Source of the DNA: Dongia deserti
Lineage (GTDB): Bacteria; Pseudomonadota; Alphaproteobacteria; Dongiales; Dongiaceae
Assembly: GCF_003574735.1 (NCBI RefSeq)
Contig: NZ_QORW01000028.1
Location: 1 to 64,000, forward strand
Direction of reading: 5' to 3'
Length of the DNA: 64,000 nt
Shown: positions 7,271 to 16,901 of the stretch, in pieces
How positions within the stretch are numbered: position 1 is the stretch's first letter
Layout of the letters: every line of letters starts with the position of its first letter
Notes under the pieces: model-generated
Seen by the model: the letters and a program-made list of their open reading frames with translations, nothing else
Told to the model about the DNA's origin: nothing
Database searches by the model: none
Translations under genes and position numbers: made by a program

Positions 7271-8737
7271 ATGCGCTGGTCAGACATGGGGATCGAATCA
7301 GCATCTTCATCGGAGCGGCCCAGTCCTCTGTCGATGTTCGACCGCATTCTCGGCAGGTCGTTCCCTGCTTGGGTCGTGGTCGCGCTTGCTCTCCTGTTCG
7401 CCCTGGGCACCGTGGCGTTCGGCTGGTATGTGAAGAGGTCACTCTATCTCTCCGACAGTAGTGCACCCGCGCGAGCCGCGCTGGCCGTGGCATCGTTTCC
7501 GACCATGGCCAAGGAAGTCTTCTTAGACATCAGAGAAACATTCCGTGGCGAAAAGCCATTCCACTACGTACGCGCGGCCGCGCCGAAACGAGAACTGTCT
7601 GGCCTCTCGCCTTTACCGTCCCAACTCGACGTCGCGGTCGAAGGTCTGATGGTCCGCCGTGGCTCAGGCTTGCCTGCACGCGGCTGGCGCGTCCTCGTCG
7701 GCGGGCTCAAAATCGATGGCTCGATCGAAGATGCCGCGGTGCTGCTCTCTCCTGACCTGGAGATCGTCCATCACTGGCTTCTGGCCGAGGAAGGACCGAC
7801 GAATGCCGAACCTGGCCCGCCGACCGCGAACCTCACGCACGGTTTCACCATGTTGCGCGATGGATCGGTGGTCTTCAACCTTTACGGCGAGAAGGCGTTG
7901 CGCAGGAAGGACAGTTGCGGCCGGACGATGTGGACGAACACTGCAGGCAACTATCATCACAGCGTGGCCGCCGACGAGGCGGAAACGACAGTATGGACAC
8001 TCCGCGAAGACCGGACAGGCGACCCGGCGGAATCGAGCAAGCTCGTTCAGGTCTCCATCGCTGACGGAAGGATCGAACGGGAGATCTCCATTAAAGAAAT
8101 CGTGGCTGCAAATCCGAGCATAGACATCCTCGAACTGAGGCGGGTCCACGAGGAGGCGCCAACGACAAACGATTCCGGTCGCCCTGGTGAGTGGTTGAAG
8201 GATCCGTTCCACCTCAACGATATCAATCCGCTGCCCCGGAGCATCGCCGACAAATTCCCGATGTTTTCGGCTGATGACCTACTCGTCAGCGCGCGAGAGA
8301 CCAATCTGATCTTTGTCGTCAACCCGAACACTCTTGCGATAAAATGGTGGAGCATTGGAGCCTCTATTCGCCAGCACGATCCCGACTGGCTGCCGAGCGG
8401 CCGGGTATCGGTATTCAATAATCGTATGACGCGGGGCTACAGCGAAATCATTGAGATTGATCCCGCCACGAAAGCCAAGACGGTGACCGTGGACGGCAGA
8501 GCTATCGACTTCTACGCGCGCGGCGGGGGGAATCATTCGGTCATTCCGGGAGGCGGCTGGATCATCGCACGCGGCTGGCAAGGCACTGTTACCGAGATAT
8601 CCGATGATGGAAGCATTGCGCTGGAGTTCTACAGCGTACTGGACGACAACGGCCCAATCCTCGGCAAGCTCTCCGAAGCGCTCTTTCTGCCTGAAGAGTC
8701 GTTTGATCTCGCAACACTTCAGTGCGGCAATCCTTGA
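7271..8737 (+). CDS. Membrane-anchored arylsulfotransferase-like beta-propeller, paralog 1
   Basis: This 488-residue protein has one N-terminal membrane span (about residues 32-53) and a large, presumably periplasmic, propeller domain. It resembles the arylsulfotransferase (ASST) superfamily: HHS at 229-230, HLND at 314, SARETNLIFV shortly after, QHD at 369 and an HSVIP motif at 422. These histidines recur in all three paralogs and plausibly form the active site; ASST enzymes use a His to carry sulfate between phenolic donors and acceptors without PAPS. ATG at 7271 was chosen because the other copies also begin MRW; GTG at 7259 is possible. The ribosome site is weak. The substrate is unknown. 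Confidence 0.65.
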   Translation: MRWSDMGIESASSSERPSPLSMFDRILGRSFPAWVVVALALLFALGTVAFGWYVKRSLYLSDSSAPARAALAVASFPTMAKEVFLDIRETFRGEKPFHYVRAAAPKRELSGLSPLPSQLDVAVEGLMVRRGSGLPARGWRVLVGGLKIDGSIEDAAVLLSPDLEIVHHWLLAEEGPTNAEPGPPTANLTHGFTMLRDGSVVFNLYGEKALRRKDSCGRTMWTNTAGNYHHSVAADEAETTVWTLREDRTGDPAESSKLVQVSIADGRIEREISIKEIVAANPSIDILELRRVHEEAPTTNDSGRPGEWLKDPFHLNDINPLPRSIADKFPMFSADDLLVSARETNLIFVVNPNTLAIKWWSIGASIRQHDPDWLPSGRVSVFNNRMTRGYSEIIEIDPATKAKTVTVDGRAIDFYARGGGNHSVIPGGGWIIARGWQGTVTEISDDGSIALEFYSVLDDNGPILGKLSEALFLPEESFDLATLQCGNP

Positions 8738-8789
8738 GTGACGGCTGCAGAGCGCCTGCCACATCGTAAGCGCATCCAACGGCTCTTCA

Positions 8790-8842
8790 TGACATTTCTG
8801 GTACAGAGTTTCCGCTTACCGCCGCAACCGGTATGCGATATT
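8790..8842 (+). promoter_or_regulatory. Shared upstream block B (second propeller gene)
   Basis: This is the second copy of the block, starting TGACATTTCTGGTACAG. The sigma70-like reading has CTTACC at 8815-8820 and GATATT at 8837-8842, spacer 16. It is ungapped relative to block A. It lies in the 182-base gap between paralogs 1 and 2, so paralog 2 can be transcribed independently. Confidence 0.6.
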
Positions 8843-8919
8843 GTTTTTCGGTGCTCGATCGTTTTTGCAACCGACTGTCGTAAAGAGGGTCTGGCACATA
8901 TTCTCAAAGGAGTGCGTGC

Positions 8920-10356
8920 ATGCGCTGGATGGCGCTGCACTCGGGTGCTTCGCCCTCGGTTCTTGAGCGGATTCTCGCCAAGAGACTGCCGCTGTGGCTG
9001 GTTGCGGCCATGGTCATCGTTTTTGCTCTGACGACCGTCCTGTTCGGCTGGCTCGTGAAACGGTATTCCGAGGACGATCAACGTCCGCTTGCGACGCCCG
9101 TACTGGCGATTGCATCCTTTCCAGATGAGACGAAGACAGTGTTCAAAGAGATTGGCCGGATCCTGTCCGGTAAAACGGATTACAGCGCCATCCGCGCCGT
9201 TCCTCCCGACCGCCTGCCCAACGACTTGGTTCCCGTCCCATCCATGCTCGAGGGTGTTGGCGAAGGGCTGATCATGCACCGCGGACCCGGAACGCCGGCA
9301 TATGGCTGGCGCATGATCGCAGGTGTCCTCCAGATCGATGGGTCACTGCAGACTGCCGCCGTTCTCTTGTCCCCTGACCTGAAGATCGTCCACTACTGGC
9401 CTTTGATCGAAGACGGGCCTATCGATGCTGAGATCGGACCGCCGCTGCGCAAGCTGCCGCACGGGGTCGCCGTGCTCCGCGATGGTTCCGTGATCTACAG
9501 CTTCGATGGCGGCGCCTCGCTTCACCGAAAGGATGGATGCGGCCGCACGATGTGGGCGATACCGGGAGAGTTCCATCACACCGTGACACTGGATGACACG
9601 CAGGAGACGGTGTGGGCGTTCCGCTACAACGCCGATGGCGATCCTTCCGAAATCTCGAAAGTCGTCCAGATCGCGACAGCGGACGGCGCGATCATGAAGG
9701 AGTTCTCGATAGCCGACGTCATATCCGCAAATCCGAAAATCGACATTCTCGAGCTGCGCCGCTTTCATCCGGACGACATCGGCGGCAATTCCGAAGGAAA
9801 AGCCGGTCACTGGCATGCTGATCCGGTTCACCTGAACGATACCGACCCGCTGCCCCGGAATTTGGCGGACAAGTTCCCGATGTTCGCACCCGGCGATCTG
9901 CTCATCAGCGCGCGCGAGATCAACCTTCTTTTCGTGCTCGATCCCGTCACGCTTGCGATCAAGTGGTGGCGGGTGGGTGCTACGATCCGGCAGCACGACG
10001 GCGACTGGGGTAGAGATGGCCAGATCTCCGTATTCAACAACCGGACCGCGCGCGGTTACAGCGAGATCGCGAAGATCGATCCGGAGACATTCGCCAGCTC
10101 GGCGGCTATCGACGGCCGGGGCATCGATTTCTATACGCGCCGCAGGGGCCAGCACCAGGCCCTTCCCAACGGCAATTGGTTGATCACCAGCACGCAGCAG
10201 GGCCGTATCATCGAAGTGTCACCGCGCGGAGATGTTGTGCTGGATTTCTATAACCGCACAAAGGAAGAAGGCCTGGCGTTCACCATGCTCTCGGCTTCCG
10301 CCTTCTTCCCCGACGGAACCTTCAATTCAGATGCGTTCCAATGCGATGGAAGATAG
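8920..10356 (+). CDS. Membrane-anchored arylsulfotransferase-like beta-propeller, paralog 2
   Basis: This 478-residue protein has a membrane span at about residues 24-46. The conserved set is HHT (219-220), HLND (304), SAREINLLFV with Arg 332, QHD (359) and HQALP (412). It is very close to paralog 3, with the same MRWMALHS start, the same segment order and an almost identical length, so the two come from a recent duplication. ATG follows AAAGGAG with ideal spacing. Most of the protein consists of alternating strand-like segments expected of a propeller. The function by family is sulfate transfer or sulfate-ester binding outside the inner membrane; this is inferred from motifs, not shown. Confidence 0.68.
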   Translation: MRWMALHSGASPSVLERILAKRLPLWLVAAMVIVFALTTVLFGWLVKRYSEDDQRPLATPVLAIASFPDETKTVFKEIGRILSGKTDYSAIRAVPPDRLPNDLVPVPSMLEGVGEGLIMHRGPGTPAYGWRMIAGVLQIDGSLQTAAVLLSPDLKIVHYWPLIEDGPIDAEIGPPLRKLPHGVAVLRDGSVIYSFDGGASLHRKDGCGRTMWAIPGEFHHTVTLDDTQETVWAFRYNADGDPSEISKVVQIATADGAIMKEFSIADVISANPKIDILELRRFHPDDIGGNSEGKAGHWHADPVHLNDTDPLPRNLADKFPMFAPGDLLISAREINLLFVLDPVTLAIKWWRVGATIRQHDGDWGRDGQISVFNNRTARGYSEIAKIDPETFASSAAIDGRGIDFYTRRRGQHQALPNGNWLITSTQQGRIIEVSPRGDVVLDFYNRTKEEGLAFTMLSASAFFPDGTFNSDAFQCDGR

Positions 10357-10384
10357 CGCTAAGCACCGGCTAACTGCGGATCTA

Positions 10385-10438
10385 TGACATTTCTGGTACA
10401 GAGTTTTCTGCTGACCGCTGCAACCGGCTTGCGATACT
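10385..10438 (+). promoter_or_regulatory. Shared upstream block C (third propeller gene)
   Basis: This is the third copy of the block, starting TGACATTTCTGGTACAG. It carries one extra T relative to A and B before the -35 region. CTGACC at 10411-10416 and GATACT at 10433-10438 are again separated by 16 bases. Because the indel falls between the upstream motif and the -35, the promoter core is preserved, which supports the promoter reading. Confidence 0.6.
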
Positions 10439-10534
10439 ATCGCCGCATCGTGAGGGGGCACTCAGGGAGTCCTTTGTAACCGGGTATCGTCGTCCGAAGA
10501 GGGGCGGACACGAAGTCTCAAGAGGAGTGCTCGC

Positions 10535-11974
10535 GTGCGCTGGATGGCGCTGCACTCAGATTCTTCGCCCTCCGTTCTCGAGCGGATTCTCGCCGTGCGA
10601 GTGCCGCTGTGGCTGGTTGCGGCCATAGTCATCTTCTTCGCGCTGGCGACTGTCTCGTTCGGATGGCTCGTGATGCGGTCCGCGAACGACGAGCGCCCGC
10701 TTGCCAAAGCGGCATTGGCGGTCGCCTCCTTTCCGACCGAAACAAAGGCCGTGTTCAAGGAGATTGCCCGGATCCTGTCGGGAAAACCGGATCACGGGCC
10801 TGTCATGGCATATCCGCCCGAGCAATCGTGGTCCGAGTTCCAGCCCGTCAAGTCCAGGCTCGAGGGTGTCGGTGAGGGCCTGCTCATGCGCCGAGGGCCA
10901 GCCACGCCGGCGCGCGGCTGGCGGGTCATCGCGGGCGCGATGCAGATCCATGGATCCCTCCAGACCGCGGCCGTGCTGTTGTCTCCGGAGCTGGAGATCG
11001 TCCACTACTGGCCCTTGATCGAGGACGCCGAGATCGGAGCGCACTACTCGCGTCCGTTACGGAAGATGCCGCACGGGTTGGCCGTGCTGAGTGACGGCTC
11101 CGTGATCTACAATTTCGACGGCGGTGCCTCGCTGCACAGGAAGGACATCTGCGGCCGTACGCTTTGGGCCGTTCCAGGCGACTACCATCACAGCATAACG
11201 TCGGACGACACGGAAACGACGGTGTGGACGCACCGGGACGACGAGACCGGAGACCGCGCCCAAAAGATGCATCTCATGCAGGTCGCGACGGCTGACGGCA
11301 GGATCGTGAAGGATATCTCCGTTCCCGACATCATAGCGGCCAATCCGGACATCGACATTCTGGAGCTGAGGCGGCTGCATACACCCGACAAGACAGGAAA
11401 CACCAGGGAGAGGCCCGGCCGATGGATGAGTGACCCCATTCATCTGAACGACATCGACCCACTGCCGCGCAGCCTCGCGGATCGGTATCCCATGTTCTCG
11501 CCCGGCGACCTCCTCATAAGCGCACGCGAGCTCAATCTTCTCTTCGTCATGGATCCTGAGAGCCTCGCGATCAAATGGTGGAAAGTAGGAGCGACCATTC
11601 GGCAGCACGACAGCGACTGGAATACGGACGGTCGCCTCTCGGCATTCAACAATCGGATGTCGCGCGGATACAGTACGATCACGAAGATCGATCCAGCTAC
11701 GCTCGCCAGGAGCGTCGCAGTGGACGGCCGCGGCATGGACTTGTATTCGCGGCACCGGGGCAGCCATCAGCCCCTTCCCAACGGCGGCTGGTTGATCTCA
11801 AGCACCCAGCAAGGCCGAATACTCGAGGTTTCGCCTGACGGCAAAGTCGCACTGGATTTCTACAGTCGACTGACCGGCGACACCCCTCTCTACAGCATGC
11901 TTTCCACCTCAGTCTTCCTACCTGAAGACGCCGTTGATCCGGGAGCTCTGAAATGTGGCGTAAACTCACAGTAG
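10535..11974 (+). CDS. Membrane-anchored arylsulfotransferase-like beta-propeller, paralog 3
   Basis: This 479-residue protein starts with GTG after AGAGGAG and begins with the same residues as paralog 2. One membrane span lies at about residues 23-45. The invariant motifs are HHS (218-219), HLND (303), SARELNLLFV, QHD (358) and HQPLP (411). Its 3' end overlaps the next gene by 22 bases, so it heads a coupled chain of propeller, two small membrane proteins and sulfotransferase. That chain ties this copy, more than the other two, to a PAPS-dependent sulfotransferase and suggests a role in making or moving a sulfated cell-surface or secreted product. Confidence 0.68.
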   Translation: MRWMALHSDSSPSVLERILAVRVPLWLVAAIVIFFALATVSFGWLVMRSANDERPLAKAALAVASFPTETKAVFKEIARILSGKPDHGPVMAYPPEQSWSEFQPVKSRLEGVGEGLLMRRGPATPARGWRVIAGAMQIHGSLQTAAVLLSPELEIVHYWPLIEDAEIGAHYSRPLRKMPHGLAVLSDGSVIYNFDGGASLHRKDICGRTLWAVPGDYHHSITSDDTETTVWTHRDDETGDRAQKMHLMQVATADGRIVKDISVPDIIAANPDIDILELRRLHTPDKTGNTRERPGRWMSDPIHLNDIDPLPRSLADRYPMFSPGDLLISARELNLLFVMDPESLAIKWWKVGATIRQHDSDWNTDGRLSAFNNRMSRGYSTITKIDPATLARSVAVDGRGMDLYSRHRGSHQPLPNGGWLISSTQQGRILEVSPDGKVALDFYSRLTGDTPLYSMLSTSVFLPEDAVDPGALKCGVNSQ

Positions 11975-12183
11975 CTACGTGTCTCGTTCTCACGGCCGGT
12001 CCAGCCGCGGCCTATATCGGGCCTGGTGTCGGCGCCGGGATGATCGCGACGGTGCTCGGCATCCTGACCGCAATCGCATTGGCCGTGGTTGCCATCGTGT
12101 GGTACCCGCTCAAGCGGCTGCTCAAGAGGAACGCGCATTCTTCGACGGCAACGAAGGTGATCGACGATAGCCGAGAAACATGA
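11953..12183 (+). CDS. Small membrane protein with YIGPG motif
   Basis: This 76-residue protein has an N-terminal signal-like segment (residues 1-20, ending in AAA) followed directly by YIGPGVGAG. A membrane span at about 29-50 and a basic motif, WYPLKRLLKRN, precede a polar tail. Small proteins of this pattern occur beside surface-polysaccharide and phosphoryl/sulfuryl-transfer genes in several proteobacteria; their role is unknown. It overlaps the propeller gene by 22 bases and the following gene by 4 (ATGA), which strongly supports it as a real, co-translated gene. Confidence 0.7.
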   Translation: MWRKLTVATCLVLTAGPAAAYIGPGVGAGMIATVLGILTAIALAVVAIVWYPLKRLLKRNAHSSTATKVIDDSRET

Positions 12184-12563
12184 CCCTCGCGCTCCTTCTT
12201 GTCGTCACGATTGCGGTGGCCGAGTGCGCGTCGCACCTTCCGCTGCTGGCGATCTCAAGGCGCTTCGCCGGCATATTCCCGCGCGCGCTTCGGACGGTTC
12301 GCAACGCCAAGGCGTCCGATCACTGGAAAGAGATGGCGCTGCTGAAGCTCGCGAGATTGTCGCTGATCTCTTCAGGGTGCGCCGCCGGCGCGATTCTCGG
12401 CATCGTCGCCTTGTTCGTCGGCGGCATCTACGTCTTGGATCTGGTCTCGCCTCGCCTCTGGGAGCTTGCCATGAGCATCGAGGGTATCAGCATCGCATCT
12501 GCTGCCGCTATCCTGTATCTTGCGGCGAGGTCCCATGCAAGGTCACTCCTACAACGCCGTTGA
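12180..12563 (+). CDS. Three-span membrane protein of unknown function
   Basis: This 127-residue protein begins by ATGA overlap with the preceding gene. Hydrophobic segments are seen at about 2-24, 55-87 (a long segment rich in Gly, Ala, Ile and Val) and 96-116, with a basic loop between the first two and a basic C-terminus (ARSHARSLLQRR). No family is recognised. It overlaps the sulfotransferase start by 29 bases, so expression of the three proteins is probably coupled. It may form a membrane platform with the YIGPG protein; that is speculation from context. Confidence 0.6.
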   Translation: MTLALLLVVTIAVAECASHLPLLAISRRFAGIFPRALRTVRNAKASDHWKEMALLKLARLSLISSGCAAGAILGIVALFVGGIYVLDLVSPRLWELAMSIEGISIASAAAILYLAARSHARSLLQRR

Positions 12564-13620
12564 ACGCGCCCTGCACTATCTCGCGCTCGGATCGAAGCCG
12601 GTTGCGGAGCTCACCTTCGATCTGAACGCTGTCCTGTCTTCCCGCGGGAAGCAGGTCAAGGTGGATGATCGGCACGTCTTCGTGTCCGGCTTGGCGCGCG
12701 CGGGGACGACCATCATCATGCGTCGGCTGCACGAAACGGGCATGTTCCGATCGCTGACCTATCGGGACATGCCGTTCGTGCTCTGCCCCGATCTTTGGGC
12801 ACGACTCTCGGCGCACTCCCGGCGGAACATCGACGCCGTCGAGCGCGCGCATGGAGACCGGCTGCAGGTGGACGCAGACAGTCCCGAAGCACTCGACGAA
12901 GTCTTCTGGCGCGTGTTCGCGGGCGTCGACTACATCAAGCCAGATCATCTCTGTGCCCATGCCGCGGATGCCGAACTCATCGAGAAGTTCCGGCTTTACA
13001 TTTCGTGCATCCTTCGTCCGCACGACGGTCGCAGCCCGCAGAAGCGATACCTGTCCAAGAACAACAACAACATCCTGCGCCTGAACACCCTACAGGCGGC
13101 GTTTCCCGAGGCGGTCATCTTGATTCCCTTTCGCGATCCGCTCCAGCACGCCATCTCCCTGCTCAATCAGCACGCCAAATTCTGCACGATGCAGAAAGAG
13201 AGTCGGTTTGTGCGGTCGTACATGACGTGGCTTGCCCATCACGAGTTCGGCCTTGAACACAAACCGTTCTGGTTCGACACGAAGAAGCCATTCGAAAAGC
13301 CCACCCATCCCGAGAGCAGCATCAACTACTGGCTCGAGACCTGGCTCAGAACCTATCGCCGGATCCACGAAAGCAGGCCCGCAAACAGCCTGCTGGTCTG
13401 CTATGAGGATCTGTGTTCCGATCCCGCCGTCTGGAGCGCGATTCTTGAGCGCCTCGGTATCGAGAATCGAGTGACCGATCCAGGCCAACCATTCTCCCGC
13501 GCCGAAAACAGGACAGCGCCGGACATAGACATGCCGCTCTTGGAACGTGCCCGTGGCCTGTACGGCGCGCTGCGTCAAGATTCCGCACACGCTCTCGGTC
13601 GATCGCGAGCACGCCAGTAG
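12535..13620 (+). CDS. PAPS-dependent sulfotransferase family protein
   Basis: This 361-residue protein has the 5'-phosphosulfate-binding loop near the N-terminus (SGLARAGTT, about residues 51-59, the equivalent of PxSGTT). A later segment, IPFRDPLQHAISLLNQH near 196, matches the 3'-phosphate-binding Arg/Ser region. Family members move sulfate from PAPS to hydroxyls of glycans, lipids or small molecules in the cytosol. ATG at 12535 follows GGCGAGG; a TTG 15 bases earlier is less likely. Neighbouring ASST-like genes suggest a shared sulfated product. The C-terminus ends only where the deleted propeller remnant begins, so its last residues may derive from a recombination junction. Confidence 0.8.
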   Translation: MQGHSYNAVERALHYLALGSKPVAELTFDLNAVLSSRGKQVKVDDRHVFVSGLARAGTTIIMRRLHETGMFRSLTYRDMPFVLCPDLWARLSAHSRRNIDAVERAHGDRLQVDADSPEALDEVFWRVFAGVDYIKPDHLCAHAADAELIEKFRLYISCILRPHDGRSPQKRYLSKNNNNILRLNTLQAAFPEAVILIPFRDPLQHAISLLNQHAKFCTMQKESRFVRSYMTWLAHHEFGLEHKPFWFDTKKPFEKPTHPESSINYWLETWLRTYRRIHESRPANSLLVCYEDLCSDPAVWSAILERLGIENRVTDPGQPFSRAENRTAPDIDMPLLERARGLYGALRQDSAHALGRSRARQ

Positions 13621-14007
13621 CCGCCACATGCTGGCGCATCCTTGCCGGCGTGCTCGGGATAAGCGGGTCGCTCCAGACTGGCGCCGTCCTGCTGTCGCCG
13701 GACCTCAAGATCGTCCATCATTGGCCCCTGTTCGGGGACGGCAAGATCGACGCCGAGTTCGACGCGCCCCCGCGGAGGATCCCGCATGGCCTCAGCCTGT
13801 TGGCGGATGGATCCGTCATCGACACGTTCGATAACGGCTCTTCTCTGCACAGGAAAGACAAGTGCGGCCGCACGATGTGCGCGATCTGCGCTGGAGTTCT
13901 ACAATCGGACAACGGGCGACGTGCCGTTCTACACGATACTTTCCTCGGCCAACTTCCTCCCGGAGGAGTCGCTCACGCTGGACGCTTTCCAATGTGGCGA
14001 ACCCTGA
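13621..14007 (+). pseudogene. Remnant of a fourth arylsulfotransferase-like gene
   Basis: Translation of 13629-13880 gives a clear match to the second quarter of the propeller paralogs (WRILAGVL, LLSPDLKIVHHWPL, RKDKCGRTMCAI). At about 13880-13890 the sequence jumps, with a frame change, to the extreme C-terminus of the family (LEFYNRTTGDVPFYTILSS, ending FQCGEP and TGA at 14005-14007). The N-terminus with its membrane span and roughly 220 central residues, including every conserved histidine motif, are missing. No copy of the shared upstream block precedes it. It is a decayed duplicate and cannot encode an active enzyme. Confidence 0.85.
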
Positions 14008-14028
14008 TGGCTCGCGATCAGGTGAGTT

Positions 14029-14925
14029 CTATCCCTTCTTCTCGTTCCACTTTCCGAGGATGTCGACCATAGTCGGCACGTAATCCTCGCCGTGCCCCGC
14101 ATTGTCCGCCATCGCATAGGCTTGGTGGATCGCCTGCGCGACCGGCGTGGCGACGGCCAGGCTCTCGCACATGTGGACGAAATAGCGCACGTCCTTGCTG
14201 GCGTTAGCGATGGCGAAGCGCAGCTGCGTGTTGTCGCTCTCGATCGCATAGGCCGCGAGGCGCTGGAACATCACCGAATTGGCGCCGCCGCCGCTCACGA
14301 CCTCGCGGAGCGCCTTGAGGTCGATGCCGCCCTTCTTGGCCGCGAGCAGCGCCTCCGCGGTCACCATGCCATAGCCAAGGCTCAGCATATTGTTGACCAG
14401 CTTCACCTTGTGGCCGGCGCCGACATCGCCGCAATGGACGATGAGGTCGGAGAAGCACTCCAGTACCGGGCCGATCTCCGCGAGGGTCGCCGGGTCACCG
14501 CCGGTCATCAGGCCGAGCTTGCCCGCCTCCGCCTCCTTCGGCGTGCGGGTCATCGGTGTGTCGACGAAGCGGCCACCCTTGGCCCGGATAGCCTTGGCGA
14601 TCTTCAACGTGGAGTCCGGCATCGCGGTCGTGCAATCGGCCATGATCGTGCCCTTGTGCACGCCCGCCAGAATGCCGTCCTCTCGGAAGACGATGTCCTC
14701 GAGCTGGGTCGAGTTACCCACGACGGTGATGACGAGGTCGCTGGCGGCCGTGATCTCCTTGGGGCTTTTCAGCTCCTTGGCGCCCTTGGCGACCAGGTCC
14801 TCGACCGGCCCGCGGTTGCGATGCGCAAACACATTGAGCGCATAGCCTTTGCTGAGGATGTTCTTGCCGATGCCGTGGCCCATCAGGCCGACGCCGATCA
14901 AACCAATGCGCTCCGGTTTCGCCAT
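14029..14925 (-). CDS. NAD(P)-dependent beta-hydroxyacid dehydrogenase (3-HIBDH family)
   Basis: This 298-residue protein has the N-terminal Rossmann motif GLIGVGLMGHGI (residues about 7-18). It also has the family's substrate-binding TPMTRTPKEAEAGKL region near 123 and the catalytic Lys helix GAGHKVKLVNNML near 170. Members reduce or oxidise 2-hydroxy-3-oxopropionate, 3-hydroxyisobutyrate or related acids. It is last in a long minus-strand operon for sugar-acid breakdown, where it could act on a tartronate semialdehyde-like or aldehyde product. ATG at 14925 follows AGAGG; longer frames run into the SDR gene. Exact substrate unknown. Confidence 0.82.
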   Translation of the reverse strand: MAKPERIGLIGVGLMGHGIGKNILSKGYALNVFAHRNRGPVEDLVAKGAKELKSPKEITAASDLVITVVGNSTQLEDIVFREDGILAGVHKGTIMADCTTAMPDSTLKIAKAIRAKGGRFVDTPMTRTPKEAEAGKLGLMTGGDPATLAEIGPVLECFSDLIVHCGDVGAGHKVKLVNNMLSLGYGMVTAEALLAAKKGGIDLKALREVVSGGGANSVMFQRLAAYAIESDNTQLRFAIANASKDVRYFVHMCESLAVATPVAQAIHQAYAMADNAGHGEDYVPTMVDILGKWNEKKG

Positions 14926-14948
14926 GTCGCTACCTCTCGAGCTTGAAA

Positions 14949-16899
<1,951 letters not shown>

Positions 16900-16901
16900 G
16901 G

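Noticed and set aside
13650-14072. Stand-alone 140-residue gene at the propeller remnant
   Set aside because: Only the first half is homologous to anything; after the deletion junction it is in the wrong frame and runs over the true family stop.
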